From: Malurus cyaneus samueli
Taxonomy: Eukaryota > Chordata > Aves > Passeriformes > Maluridae
Direction: 5' to 3'
Assembly: GCA_009741485.1 (NCBI GenBank)
Contig: CM019238.1
Location: forward strand, 8,289,477-8,353,476
DNA: 64,000 nucleotides
Every line of letters begins with the position of its first letter. Position 1 is the first letter of the stretch. The position numbers were made by a program, and so were the translations under genes. Shown in pieces: positions 49,267 through 62,400 of the stretch. Below the pieces are notes generated by a model. That model saw nothing but the letters and a program-made list of their open reading frames with translations. It made no database searches and was not told where the DNA came from.

Positions 49267-49897
49267 TATATTTAGGTTGGGAATAAATGTGTCCAGCTCT
49301 CAGAAGTGCGATATTCTGGAGCTAATTTTAATGGTGGTCAAAACCCTCCACAAGCTACCAGCCTTTAAGTTGGGGAGATCCTTTAGTCTTAAAAGGGAAA
49401 ATACAACCTGCCTGCTGGTGACTGAAGGGAGCCAGCCTCTAGAGCAATCATTTCCAGAGCTTCTAAGCATTTAAAGGAAAAGCCAATATTGAAATCAGTT
49501 CTATAATTCAGGAACTGCTGGGTTCATGTGTGGTTCAATCTCTGTTTACTTGGATTATAATGAGGATGGGAGAAATCAGCCTAAATCATAAACTGCTGGA
49601 ACGGTGTTGTCAGACTGGGAGGAGCTGCAGTGTTATAATGACATTGATAATGCAGCTTATGCTCACTGACATATTCTCTTTTTATTCTGTCTGTAAGGAC
49701 ACATCCTGCAAATACCTTCCTGCATATTTTCTCAGCTAAAATATATTGCGTGCCAATGTGCTTTTAATCTCGTTTTTCCTAATCCTGATGGCTTAGATTC
49801 AAGCAGACCTCATGCTGATCACAAATGGAGCAAAGAAAGGCTTGAACTCCAGTCATGTAAACAGATTTTTCTTGAGAATTTGCCTTAATGGTATTGG
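49267..49897. other. Noncoding stretch before the assembly gap
   Basis: May hold further decayed LINE sequence (GTGTCCAGCTCTCAGAAGTG near 49289 is faintly LINE-like). The frames 49277-49474 and 49530-49739 are unrecognised. Confidence 0.4.
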
Positions 49898-49907
49898 NNN
49901 NNNNNNN
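49898..49907. other. Assembly gap (10 N)
   Basis: Ten N bases. The run is short and round-numbered, so it probably denotes a gap of unknown size. Any feature crossing it should be treated with caution. Confidence 0.98.
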
Positions 49908-52318
49908 TTTCCCTCATAATGAGCTGACACTAATTTGCTGTTCTTGGTGTTGGCCACTTGTCCCTTTCTGAGCTGAACTGGGACTTTGGAAAACAGCATC
50001 TCTTCTCTGGTATGGGAAATCAGTGGGCACGAGACAGGAGGAAGAACTTTCTTTCATTCAGTGTGGCCATGGAGAGCTATTTGGGAGAAAAGGGGAAGAA
50101 TGAAAAATGTGTGTGACAAGCACAAGAGTAGGATGAAGAGAAAAAAACCATGAAGACTAAAAGGTTGATAATGAAAACAGGGAAGAGGAGAAGAAATGTT
50201 AATAAAAGCAAGACCAACACAAGCACGGTGAATTACCCATTTAAACTATTTCTTCAGAATTAAAAGAATTTCTGCAAGTCAAGTCACAACAATTTTAATT
50301 TGTACTGCAAAGTTTGTAGCAGAGCTAAATTTTGTGTAGCAGGGTGTTTGCCAGCCTGCTCCTGACATGTATCCAGTGCTATTGCTACATTGAAGGAGGC
50401 CTGAAATTATCCAGTCCTATGTTTAAGACTATCTTTAAACCCAGCCTGAAGATCCTGAAGCCTCTCCCCAGGCTGTTTGGCCACCTCAGATGTGTGATCT
50501 TGCTGCAGCCTTTTCCAGTTTTGCCGCAATGGCCTCCTCACAACCAAGGGTGCTCAGATTGGCAGTAGCCATCTCTCCAGGAGAGTCTCCCAGGTTAGGA
50601 GAGCTCTCCCACAGCTGATTGACTTTCTTTCAGGAGTGTGGTGCCACTGGAATGAGAAAAGGTGTCCAGGAGTGTGGCCAGGATAGTGAGCCCTGAGGAA
50701 AATCTTCTGACTCCACTGAGCTCTGGCGTTATTCCACTCCTTCCCAAGTTTTCATATCAGGATCCACATCAATGCAAGCTCAGTAACCTTGGAAGAACCC
50801 AATTCTTTTACTTGTAGAGTACTTATTGTCTCTGATCCCCCTGCCCGCACACTCACAGGCTACAGCAGCAGAAATTTCACAGTGAAATCAGTTGAGAAAT
50901 TCTACAGTGCCTGGAGGAGCTCTGAGAGCAGATAATAACTGAAGTTCCTCAAATACTGTCAAATGCTAATTCTGGGCTTAAAGTGCAGCTTTATTGTCAC
51001 AAAGTAGAATTGCTGGGAGGGAATTCCTAGAACCACCATGCACATGTTCAGAACCTTTTTTTTCCTCCCCCAACTTGAATTTTTTCTGGATTATATCTTC
51101 TTCATATTCAATATTAACACTTGCTTATCATTTGATTTTGCTGCTGAACTGCTGGTTGTACCTAGTTAATGGAGGGCAGTTATGCAGGCAATGATGAGAA
51201 GCAAAGACATTTTAGAATGTATTTGAGGGTGATCATGACATAACTTTTAATAAGCAATAGTCTTATTCCAAAATAATATTCAATTTTGCTCTGTTAAAGT
51301 TTGTTCTTATGTTGACTGCATAGGTTCTTCTCAAAATGGAAGTCAGAGAAATACTCTTCTCTGCATTTCTAAGCTGGTCAATTCCTGTGATAAGACAATT
51401 CCTGCTTCAGTAGAAAGTAATCTTACTCATTGTCCTCAAAAGAGGAAATAATATATCTCTGCCACAGAATCAAAGACTGATACAGAACCAAAACCAACCC
51501 CTACATCCCCAAGTATGCTCTCAAAATACAATTATTGCCAGGATAGGCTTGATTTTGTTGGCAGTTTTAATACTTCAGAAAAGGTAGCATGTGAGACATG
51601 CCTTGAATTTTGAGGGAAATATTCTAAGATACGAATTTAAAACTCCAAAATCAAGTATTCTTCCTTGAAGCTTGAAAACTCAACTTTTTTTTTATAGCAT
51701 AGTGTAGAGAATGACTGCATGATGTAGAAAAACGAAGCACTGCGACGGATTGATTAGAAGATATGCACTTCTAGCACATCCACTATCAGAAAAATGCATG
51801 ATTACATGAAGACTGAAGGAATAGAAATGACTCTTCATATCCGTCACCTCTCCTCACACCATTCAAAATCTCTGCCTATGCTTCATAAAGAGTTTCAGTT
51901 CTTGAATCACACAGCTGACAAACTTTCACATAAATTTATCTCAAGGAGTATTGCTTGAATTGATTTAGGATAAACTGTCTTACTTCAGAGAGACTCGGGT
52001 TTTAACCTGTGCTTTTTGAAGTAATTATTTTAGCTGCAGGTGTGAAGAATACAATAGCTGTGTTAAAATGTGGCAGTTTTATAAGCCACAGTGATTGTGA
52101 ACATGGGAAGAAATTTAAGTCCAAAGAAAAGATTTGGCAGAGAGAGCACCGCAAAGTATAAAGCTGTGCCTGTCTCACTTTGCATTAGCTTCAGTTGTCC
52201 TGGAGCTGGAATAGGCTCCTGTTGGGAGACATCGGTCACAGTCACAGATTAACTACTGGAAAACATCTGCATTGGGTTCACACCAGCCTGCAGGAGCTGC
52301 TGGTGCTGAACAGTCATG
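49908..52318. other. Noncoding stretch, nothing recognised
   Basis: Mixed AT-rich sequence with a slightly GC-richer part at 50330-50700. The frames 50332-50568, 50994-51194 (+) and 52063-52245 (-) are unrecognised. CACCAGC (52281-52287) and GCTGGTG (52299-52305) form a small inverted repeat. Confidence 0.5.
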
Positions 52319-52645
52319 CTACAGAGCTGCAGGCAAAGAGATAAAGCAAGTGATTACCCCAACTGCAGCCAAGTGCCAATATACCTTATAATTACTTTGA
52401 ATCTTTTCAAACACATTAAAAATACATTCAGTAGAGCCAGCTTCTTGCATTTTTGTAAGGTACATGAACTTGCTGATGAGGACACAATGCGGAATGGAGA
52501 TGAATTCAGAAAAGGAGAGCAAAAACATCCTGACAGCAATCAGGTGTTCCTTGGGCTTTTCAAAGAGAACTTTCCTTGACCCTCTTAAAGCACATCGCTT
52601 ATTACTGAAAGTGTCAAACACTTTGTTATCTCTGTTGAGCAGCAC
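52319..52645 (-). CDS. Unrecognised open frame, possibly coding
   Basis: A 108-codon frame from a GTG at 52645 (no ATG near the start). The central part (about residues 28-68, including KPKEHLIAVRMFLLSFSEF) has hydrophobic residues in second-T codons and raised G/C at third positions, a pattern seen in coding exons in AT-rich surroundings. A possible acceptor (TTGACACTTTCAG, ending at 52605) and a donor (AAG/GTATAT at 52385) would outline a 220-nt exon. I do not recognise the protein. Overlapping plus-strand frames (52316-52579, 52464-52694) reduce confidence, and it may be an exon relic or chance. Confidence 0.2.
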   Translation of the reverse strand: MLLNRDNKVFDTFSNKRCALRGSRKVLFEKPKEHLIAVRMFLLSFSEFISIPHCVLISKFMYLTKMQEAGSTECIFNVFEKIQSNYKVYWHLAAVGVITCFISLPAAL

Positions 52646-52689
52646 CGTGCATCAGGCCACTTATTCAAAACTTGGAGTGCTGCTCTTAT

Positions 52690-52788
52690 TATAGAATCAT
52701 AGAATATTCTGAGTTGCAAAGAGCCCGCAAGGACTATTGAGTCAAACTCCTGGCCCTGCACAAGACAACCCCAAAAATCCCACAGTGT
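52690..52788 (-). mobile_element. CR1 LINE 3' end, minus strand
   Basis: The plus strand reads TAGAATCATAGAATATTCTG, AGTTGCAAAGAGCCCGCAAG, the GGACTATTGAGTCAAACTCC block, then TGGCCCTGCACAAGACAACC. This is the reverse complement of an avian CR1 3' end, with the octamer-type TCTATGATTCTA tail at the low-coordinate side. It is a 5'-truncated copy of about 100 bp. It belongs to the same end-type as 29165-29415, in opposite orientation. Confidence 0.93.
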
Positions 52789-55717
52789 GATTATCATGGC
52801 AGCACTGCAGTTGAGACCTCACAGGGCTGTGAGAATAGTGAGCTGCAGCCCCAGATTTTAAGGTTATCTATGGCAGTTTCTTTCATGCCCTCATGCAAAC
52901 CAAGGTCTGGCACTGCCCTGAAGATGGAAAGGGGGTAATTCCTGCTGCAGAAACTGTGATTGCACCCTGAACTCCTGTTTACTCCTCTCCTCTGTCACAG
53001 CTAGTGCTCTTACTACAGTAGCATTTGTGGCATCTGCTCCTGCCACACTGACTCATTTACCTTGGAGAGAAAATGAATCAGGATTGCATGTTGGTAGTGG
53101 CAGGGAGGAGAGCAGCCATTCTCAGCTTTATTTCTCTTTGTTTCTCATTGAGCCCTTTTTCTCATTCGTTAAGTCTAGTAAGCATTCTCCATATGTGTTT
53201 AGTATTTTCACATATGTTTCTGTGTATATTTAATTGTCTGCAGTAGACTCTTCCCATCTTTTCTTCTTGTGTCAACTGTCTGTTTAGATTCTATGCTACT
53301 TGAAAAGAGCGATTTCTTTGCGTATTTCCATGAAGCATTCAATAAGATGCAACCTTGCGATTAATTGGAAGCTCTGAATAATCTTGCCTTATAAAAATAA
53401 AATTACTGATAGTTCTCAGATTTTGGTATTTTTTAAAATGTCACTTTTTATGCAGGGCAAAATGATGGGTTTTTATCAATATCCACTTTTCTTAATGTGC
53501 CTGTGTAGATTCCTACAACTCTCAGAGAAGAAAACTACCAGCAGATAGCAGTGTGACTGTAGTATCTCTGTTGACATTTTAATGAACCAATTTTTGTGCT
53601 AGTAGTAAAGCCTCATGGTTTCTGCTATTGGAAACATTTTAAGGTTATTCTGTAAAGAGAGCTCAAGCTTTATGAAAGTAAAAAGACAGAAAATAGGAAT
53701 TCTTCCTTCCTGAAGCATACTCTGCAAAGGCATGTCATATGTGAAGGCTTGTCCAGAACACTGTGTCAATGATTTACTGGTAGATAATGTCTTTGAACCA
53801 ATGTTTCATTCTTTTAGGATGCTGAGTTTAGCTTCAGGAACTCCTCATTACTGTTTGAAGTTTATATTAGTGATTTGTAATCTTAGTTTTGGTGTAAAAC
53901 ATTGGTACAATTAGTTTTCTTGGTTTTGAATTTTTTTTTTGTTGATTATGATTTTGTTAGTAAGTAGATGATATGATGTCTTAATCTTTTAGTTTTACAT
54001 TACTTTGCCACCATTTACTGTTTGGTTGTTTTTTCAAATTGAAAACAAAAGGCCACTTTTTTTTTTCTTTTAGTATTTTGCTGTGGTTTTAGGTCCTTTT
54101 TGTTAATATCTAGGTCTTCAGTGCACTTCTAGCATTTGTAATTATGCTCAGAACGGAAATAGCAGAAACCCCATGGGAAATGCCAAGTTTTCTTAGGAAG
54201 TTTGTACTTAATAGAAATCTCTTTTTCCACAGTTAGCACCTGCTATCTTGGAAATAGGTTAGTGCTAGACACCTTTCAGAGACGAGATGATGTACTTTCC
54301 CTGAGAATTGCTGCTATGAGGTGTTTCAGATAAATGTGAATCTGTCTTCCTGTCCTTTTTCGTGACAGCAGCAATAGGAAAGCGCCAATCAGTTGGTTAA
54401 TGAATCCGTGTGATAACTTCATGACTCTTCATTTTCTTCCACTCCGTGCTTTTGGCAGTTGTAGAGATGTTAATCTCGCCACATTTGCACAGCAGAGGTC
54501 TGCATTTGAGAGAGGTCTTCACATGCTCCACCTACAAAAGACCAGCGTGTCAAAAGGCACCATCGTTGATCTGATCTGCGTTTCATTAATTCCAGTCCCC
54601 TTGTCTCTCCCGGGCAGCTGTCACCCTCTCCTTTCACCATCTACTGCTCAAATGACACTTTGGGTGTGATAACAGCTCCATCATCCCTGTCTCTGCTGAG
54701 CTCTGTACATCCTCTGTGCTGCTCACCCTTCAAAGCCACATTCTCTGAACAGGTCTCCTGTGCGGTTTTTGCTGTTGCCTATGGGAGGTGTTGGAAAGGG
54801 AGTCCCCGAGGACAAAACCCTGACTTGGGGCAGCATAAATACCCTTGCTGTTAATTCTCTAATTTCCATTATCTTTCCGCTTTTGCTGTTATTTTGTCTT
54901 CAGTTGCAGTGCTCATTTGAAAGTGGCAATGATTTGACACAAAATGCTCTTTGGCTGTGCTTCAGGATTAAAATATAGTCTAATTTGGTGAAATGCCTAT
55001 TTGTGGCACCAGTTTTTTTTTCACTTTTTGGCAAGGTTTTCTGTGGACAGAAATATTGTATTGCTTAGGAATTGCTATTAATGGTTTGGTTTAAACAAGG
55101 ACAATTTCACCATCTTGAAATTAAGTACCTGCAAATAATCCTCATTTTTGCCTTCATAAAAATAGTTTGGGATGTTTCTAGATATAAACATTGCAGTGGT
55201 TAATGGTATTAGGGAGGACATAAGTACTGAAGTTGGCAAAGCAGCCTTTCATGGTTGGTTTTGTTTGAGGTTTAAATAATTTTTTAATGCCTCCATGATT
55301 GTTATACTCCTTGATTTTCATAATTGGTCTATTATTGCAATGAGTCAAACCCACCCATAGTGCATAGATGCGATCAGTGCATTCTCTATAGAGAAAATAA
55401 AGTAAAAATTAAAATTTCTAAGGATCTTGCTGATTTTTTCATTCTTTTTGCATAAGTAAATTATCAGACTTTTTAATTTTTGAACTCATTTGAACGAACA
55501 GCATGGGTAATATTTTAAGCCTATTATGCTTTCTACATAAAACCAGAGCAAAACTAATTATTCTTCTCCTGCCTGATATTGCCATCAATCTTATGTGGAG
55601 AAACTGTTTCTGCGCTATCAGGGTTCTTTTTATTTTTTTCTTTTTTGCTAGGTCATTGCTTAAATGCAAAGTGTGTCACTTTATTATATCCCAGTGCATA
55701 TTTCAATGATCTGGGTG
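52789..55717. other. Noncoding stretch, nothing recognised
   Basis: AT-rich. The frames 53027-53233, 53732-53914, 54400-54978 and 55503-55709 are unrecognised. The segment 54380-54560 (GCGCCAATCAGTTGGTTAATG and onward) and 54760-55010 have a complex, non-repetitive character that would fit conserved noncoding elements. Confidence 0.45.
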
Positions 55718-55719
55718 GC

Positions 55720-55736
55720 ACGGTTATAGCACCGTT
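55720..55736. repeat. Small inverted repeat ACGGT/ACCGT
   Basis: ACGGT and ACCGT face each other across TATAGC, at the left edge of a CpG-rich block. The stem has only five pairs. Confidence 0.5.
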
Positions 55737-55739
55737 GAT

Positions 55740-56440
55740 CTTACTGTAGTGCTGTGAAATGAAGAAGTAAGGGCTGCCAGCGGCAGGGAATCGATCGGGG
55801 CTCCGTTAAGGTGGAGCTCATCATTGCGGGGTCCAGCAGGCCAGCGCTGGCTGTCAGCACCAGGAGAGTGTTTCAAACACTGCCAAGGTCGAAAAAACAC
55901 AGTAAAGAGGGTGTGGGTGAGAAACCCAGCTCAGTGCGATGGCCCTGACAGGGGCAGATCATTGCGAATTCTCTCTGCTGCAAACACCATCAGGAGTGTA
56001 ACTATGGGGGTGCACTTGCAGAGCCCGTTTGTTCCCAGCGTGTCCTGACTCCACAGCATGGCTGGGCAGGGCTGTTGTGCTCAGCAGGGCTGAGAGATTC
56101 CTCTCCTCCCCTCCTTCCCCAAGGCACGGCCTTCTGACCATTGAGCTCCGTGCTCTAAGTAACCCATCTCAATTTTGTGTGAGTGGAGGGTCCTTTGGCT
56201 GCCCCTCTCCTCAGAGAGAGGCCAAAGAGATCGGACGTGTCCTGACTCCTGTGGGCACGGCGAGGCCAGCAGGGTTAACAGCTGAAGAGAGAGGTTTCTG
56301 TGTGAAAAAGATAGAAAGAGTGGTGTGGAACCCTTGGAGTATTAAATAAATGCAGGAGTTCATTTCGGCTGGGCCTTGGTGTGTGATTCTCACAGCACTG
56401 CGACTGACGCTGTCCTGTTTGTTGTGGTCAAGCATGGAAG
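55740..56440 (+). other. CpG-rich block, possible LTR remnant
   Basis: About 700 bp with many CpGs (GGGAATCGATCGGGG, GTCGAAAAAAC, ATCGGACGTGTCC, GGCACGGCGAGGCC, CACTGCGACTGACGC) in an otherwise CpG-poor window. Near the right end, TTGGAGTATTAAATAAATGC followed by a GGCTGGGCCTTGGTG segment resembles the polyadenylation region and start of R/U5 of avian endogenous retroviral LTRs. I could not find paired TG...CA ends, a primer-binding site or any gag, pol or env frame. Alternatives are a CpG-bearing enhancer or a GC-rich old repeat. The frames 55824-56048 and 56029-56349 are unrecognised. Confidence 0.3.
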
Positions 56441-59400
56441 GTCTTGTTTGAAATGTATAAAAATATACAAAATAGCTTGATGAAATGTTGATTCACCAAT
56501 GTTTTAAAAGGACTTTGGGGGTATCCTGAAGAGGCACTATGTTTAGAATAGGATAATTTTAGAGTAACACTTAAGTGGCTTGGAGAAATGAAGAGTAATT
56601 TTAGTTGTAGATGCATTGTAATTTTCATAGTTTAGATAATAAACAGAGTACTGACTACAACAGCAGTAAAAGACTAGAATAGTTAAAATTATGTTAGGTT
56701 CATCTTCTGCCAGTCAATGCTGTAACCCAACATACAAAACCAAAGTACTATGTCAAATAATAAAATAGAACAAAACAGCTTACAATCACAAGGCGATTAT
56801 GTTCTTAATGCCTTAAGAATGGATAAACGTACTATTTTCTGCACTTGTACTCCTTGAAATGTGAATGAAAATACATCTAAAGCAGCCTGTGCATTAAAAT
56901 TTCATGATAATTTATAATATAAATACTAAATTTAAATATCACCTAAGTTTAATCCATTCTTCGTAAACACTGCAACACGAGCACACGACAGACACTGCAA
57001 TCCAGCTTCTGACAGTTACCTTTAATACCTTCTACAATCTGTGAATTATTTGCAAGATGGTTGAAGCATGATTGAATGTAGGAAGCTAGCTGTTTTTATT
57101 TTGTATAGGTCAATATTCCTGAAAATACTTTGTCTTGGAGTAAAATGTTAAGAATACTAGGAATATTTTATTCCTTACACCTGAATGCTTGAATTACGTG
57201 GATCACCTAATTGTTTTTCCTTTATAGTACTGCTCAGCTCTGTAGTCAAGGGATTACTTTTTTTAGGCACTAGGGAGCAACAGTTCTCTTCTGTTATCCA
57301 TATTTTCTACTCTTTCTGACTTCTCTAAGCAGCAGTTATGAAAGAACACAGAACCAATCCTGGGGTACTCCACATCTGTTGTTTCGTTTATGGCAAGTGT
57401 CCCAGATGTACTACTCCTACTCTTGTTGTTATTATTTCAGGATCATCATAGTTGCTGTTTAAAAAGGAAAAAAAAATCTTTACTCACAATGGCAAGAGGT
57501 GAAGCAACCAAATGGTGCAAAAAATGACTGTATTTTTCAGGCAGGTGTTTAATGTGTTTTACTTTTGACAATATTGCGAAGCTCTCACAGATGCTGTAAA
57601 AGACCAGTGCATTTCCTTTCAGCCCTCTGTACCAACAGCCTCAAGCTGTTGAACTGACATGTGCCCAGGGTATGTATGTAAAATGAATGTGTAATTGTTG
57701 TTACAGTGATGTGGCAGAAAAATGACAATTGTCAAGCAATAATCTCAAAATTTTTGTAATGGAGATAGGATGAATGTGCCTCAGCTTCTAAATTGACTTG
57801 GAAGTTGACTGAAGCATAGTAATGAATAAGGAATATTGCCAGTTTTGATTCCTGCAGTATTTTCTGTGATGAGCTGAATCCGTGACACTCATAGCTTAGC
57901 ACATGAAAACAGCTTTTTTCAGACCTTTCCTGCTGGTGTCTCAGAACTTTAGAAGCACCCCAGAAGGCCTCTCTCAAACAGGTTAGATTCCAGAATTTAT
58001 CTGACTCGAGTCTGCTCTGAGTCCCCGCATCTTCCCAGGTGCCCTCCCCGCTTGTGTCCTTTTCTCCTCTGTCCACACTACTGGCCCATCAGCTCTGAGA
58101 TGATTTAGGTAAGCTCCTCTGAGAAATCCAGCCACTGAATGAAACAATTGCCAGTGCTGCCTAGTTTATCTTATGAGCACAAATTTCACTGCACTCTTAG
58201 TGGCCCTGTGAGCATTAAATAATACGCAGTCAAGCAGCTTGTCAGGCCATATCATTACTGTATTTGTAACATGCTCTGCAAAGTGAGTGCTGTGCCATCT
58301 CTGAGGTGCTCAAGGAAACAGTTAATAGGGTCATTGCCTCATTTATCTGGAAGGAAGAGTAAAATTGATGGTAGGGCATTGACCTACTGTGGAGGTTAAA
58401 AAATAAGTTGAAGTATCTGTCCATTTAAGGTGTGCCAGACCACTAGGTAATCCAGAGCAATGGATAACTGATTTGTAATTACACTGAAACATTTCACTGG
58501 AAGGACTATATTCCTTTAAGCTACTTTCCTGTGGTCTGGGTGACACACATCTTGACAAAATATTCAGTCTAGAGTACTGTGTGGACAACTTGACATATTG
58601 CCTTCAAACTCTTGCTACTTTTGGTACATTTATGCTGGCAGTGTACAATTTGGTTTCTAGATTTTCTTGCCAAATAGCAGATCTCTTTGATTCATGGCTG
58701 TCAGAAACACACATTAGAAACTGCTTTGAGGAGTTGTATTTGGAAGTGTGAGATGACAGCGTGTTGGTTATTTTTAAGCATTATATCAGTTTATACGTGG
58801 TGGAAGTGATTATGAATACTTCTGCTTTTTCTCGTCTCCTTGCTTACGCATCCCTTTCTTCTTCCAAAGTTTTGTCAGTGGTTGTCACTCAATCAGAATT
58901 TCTGTGCTTTCACTTTGTCATTCTTGTTATTCAGTGCCATAACCTCCAACTTGTAGATATTATTCTCAGGCAGTTTTCCTAGTTTCCATCCAGAATTGCA
59001 GATGGAAAGATAGTTGCACAGAATATTGGCTTACACGAGGTATTTGCCAACTATAATTGCACACATGAATTAAGAGTCTTGACTATCCATCTAACTGTAA
59101 AGAAACTGTAGATGAAGTGGTTATACTTCACTTTGACTCTTAATACAGTTCATTTCACACTTTCTATTTTCATTTAACACGGAATAAACTTATTTATATG
59201 CCTACACACTTGTCTACTCAAACTTGCTGGTATTGCTGCACTTGAAAGCCTAAATCTCATTTGATTACGTTAGCGATACAGATTTTTGAAAATGTCTATT
59301 TCAAAATACATCCATGTTTTTAAAAAGTATCAAGAAATAAGTACGCTTGATATTTTAAAATGAAGGGTCACTTTTATCTATCTGTCTTTGTGAGTCAGAA

Positions 59401-62400
59401 CTCCAATGAATTAAACTGAACTAACCTGATAGGTACCCATGCCTGTTGAAGTTAGATGTAGCTCTTTAGAACTCGCTCTTCCAAAGAGCTGAGATCATCC
59501 TTATAGGTGAACTGCGTGTTACAATTAGGAATTCCTAATCAGTTGGACTCCAAGTCTCCCTTATTCAGAGTCAATTTAAGCATGAAGTCATTTGGTTTAC
59601 TGGGGTAAAGAAGCAGGGAAGGAAGCCGTGTATAAGCCACGTATCTTCCTGCATTGCCAGTGGGCCTGGTAATTACTCTGCTTTAATGTGAGAGTTTAAA
59701 TTAAAAATCTGTTAGAAAGCATTGTGCTTTGTATTTTTGTATTCATATCAGGGCTTCAAAGTGTGCCTTGTTATCAAGGCTTACTTCTGATGGTTTTTAT
59801 CTTCTTTTATCTCTCTTTTTGAAACAAAGGTATTTTGAAGTATAAGACAGGTAAAGTATCTTTTGTAACAGATTCATGAAAAGGAAGCTGAGTGAGAGGA
59901 AATCTATGAGGTAGATGAAATGCAGCAAAGGAGTATTTGAAAGAATCAAATGGAAAATAATAATGGAATTGTGCCAAACAAGAGGCAAAAATAAATTTGT
60001 TTTCTTGGTTTACATATCAGAAATCAACATAAAGTACCATAGTTAAAAGTGTATTTTTACTATTTGTACAAATTATGGTTAAACATCACTCAGTCTTCAA
60101 GACTCTTGAATATACAGCCATAAACTCAGACCTGAGAAAGATCTGCACAAATGCAAAACTTCCTTTTCTGCTTCATACAAGCAAAGAGTTTTGGACTTAC
60201 AGAGGATTCTTTCATTGAATAAACAGTTTAAAGAGACGGAAGCATTCCATTAATTCTCAAGTGCTCTTTTAACTGTCTAAAAGGTCTGTATGGATATTAA
60301 GATCTCTTCTTTGTTGTTGCATCATTCTTGTGCATCACCCTTGATTAAAATCTTGGTGTAGTTGTCTTCAAGCACATGGAGACCCCACAGCTCTGCTGTG
60401 CACCAAATGAGGGACAGTCCTGAGCTCATTTCATTGCCAGTGCCTCTTCAAGCTGGGGACACACACGCTTCATCTTCTCAAGCATTCCCAGCTCTACCTT
60501 TGCTTTACTTTACTGTTTAGAAAAAAAGAGAGATTGTTTTAAACTTTATTTTGCCACTTTTACTGTTTGCTTTCTACTTAATTTGAGGAAAGGGGAAAAC
60601 CTCTCTGAATTTATCAACAACTGTGAGAAGTTTGGCTGGCTCCTTCATAAAGGGGGAACAAGATATTCATTATGGAACTGCATAATATTCAGCAGAATAT
60701 CTGCCAGAAAATATATTTGTTGCAGTATTCCACTAAGGAATTTTTTTTCAGAATCAACTTATTCCTCAAGCCTTGTGAATTCAGGCAGATCAGTGGAGGT
60801 AGGACTGACAGCTGTGGGGAGTTTCTGCTGCAATGGGGCGGGTACAATAGGAAATATTGCCTTAGCAAGGGAATAAAGGGCACTAATTATCATAGGTTTA
60901 AAAGCATGCTATCACCCTTCATAATGTTCACATATGAGTTATTGATCTGCCTCATGAATGTGGTACCTTGGCTTGAAGGCACTGAGTGTTTCTTTTGGCT
61001 TATACATGGGGACATCACAAGATATCTCTTACTGAATGCATAGAGCCTAATAACATGTACATGAGGTTAGGTTCAACCACAAATTCTGCACAATCCAAAA
61101 ACTGACTGAAACGAGCAGTATCCATAATTATATTACTAATACTATAAACAGTAAGCAGTGGGGAAGATTATTGCAACCAGTGTTATCTTTGAAGCAGGGT
61201 AATTGTCACTCTGGGTTCATCAGGACATAAAAGAAAAAAAAACCCTCACTGATATGGCATGTAGGACTGTTCTTCCTTCCTTCACTCCCCTGGTCATTTT
61301 AACAGCTCAAATTGAATTTCAGTGCTGGTCCCTGGAATCTTAATGACCCAGGGCATATGAGAAAAGGAAGTGTAAGGCTGCCACTCTCTTTGGAGCTTAG
61401 TGAGCCTGTGCCTTTCTTCCTTCACAGCTTCAAGAGAAATGTTTACTTGATGGCAGGTGCTTAAGCTTTGACACCTGCGTAGGCAATTGGAAATTGCTGT
61501 GCCTGTTGAGGTGGTTGTGCTCCCATTCTGCTAGTGCAGATCGATTTTTACAAAAGCAGCATAGGGAGACTCTCCCTTCCTGACTGGAATCAATTTTATA
61601 TACAGAAATGGAAAGATGGAATGGGAGAAGGCAGAATTGTGTCCTTACCTGGTTCTCATAGGATGTAACTTTTCCTATGACTGTAACTCTAAAAGCTTTT
61701 AAAACACCTTGTGATCTCCTGGACAATAATTCAGAAATTAAAAATACCTTTAAAATAATCCAATGTGATGTTGGCAAAAAGCTTTCAGGAAAAAGCCTTA
61801 TGAGTACAAGTCAACTAGCAAACTCGGTATTCAGGGCTGTGCTGACATCTTTAATTACACCATCAATTATGCTAATTTTAATGCATGCTTGAGAATGTGA
61901 TAAAAATAAACCAAAGGAGATTATTCGTTAGCTGCCGTTTCATGGCTGAAATTGAGCTGAACACTTAAAATAAGTCTGGATGAAACACTACATACTGTGC
62001 CATAGGGAACAATTCTACATAGGCAGCAAGTAGAGCAGGGTGGAAACTCATAATTCTTCCATCTTAGTTCTATTTTATGACTCTCTGCAAGAAAAACCAG
62101 CTCAGATTCTTCCCCACCCCCCAAGGGGGCTGTAAGCCCTTAGCTGAAGCCAGGACAAAACTGAAAACTTCCTGAAGGAAAATCTCTTTATAATGAAAAT
62201 ATCTCATTGCATTTGGGATTGCACAAAACTATATTCACTTATTGACAATAAGTGATTTTGATGGTATCAGCAGAACAGAGGTCCACCTCTTGTATTGAGT
62301 CTCTGTGTCACCATTGTCCACATCTAATTTAGTAATACTTTAAATTGGGCCTGTATTTTAACAGTTGCATTTTTTTCTGAATCTTTTTGTGGAGTACATC

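Noticed and set aside
51465..51520. ACAGAATCAAAGACTGATACAG as a minus-strand CR1 tail
   Set aside because: The following sequence does not match any CR1 3' end I know, so similarity is limited to a short AT-rich motif.
60672..61043. 123-codon plus-strand frame
   Set aside because: No recognised domain. It overlaps another plus frame (60583-60876) and a minus frame in the same place.
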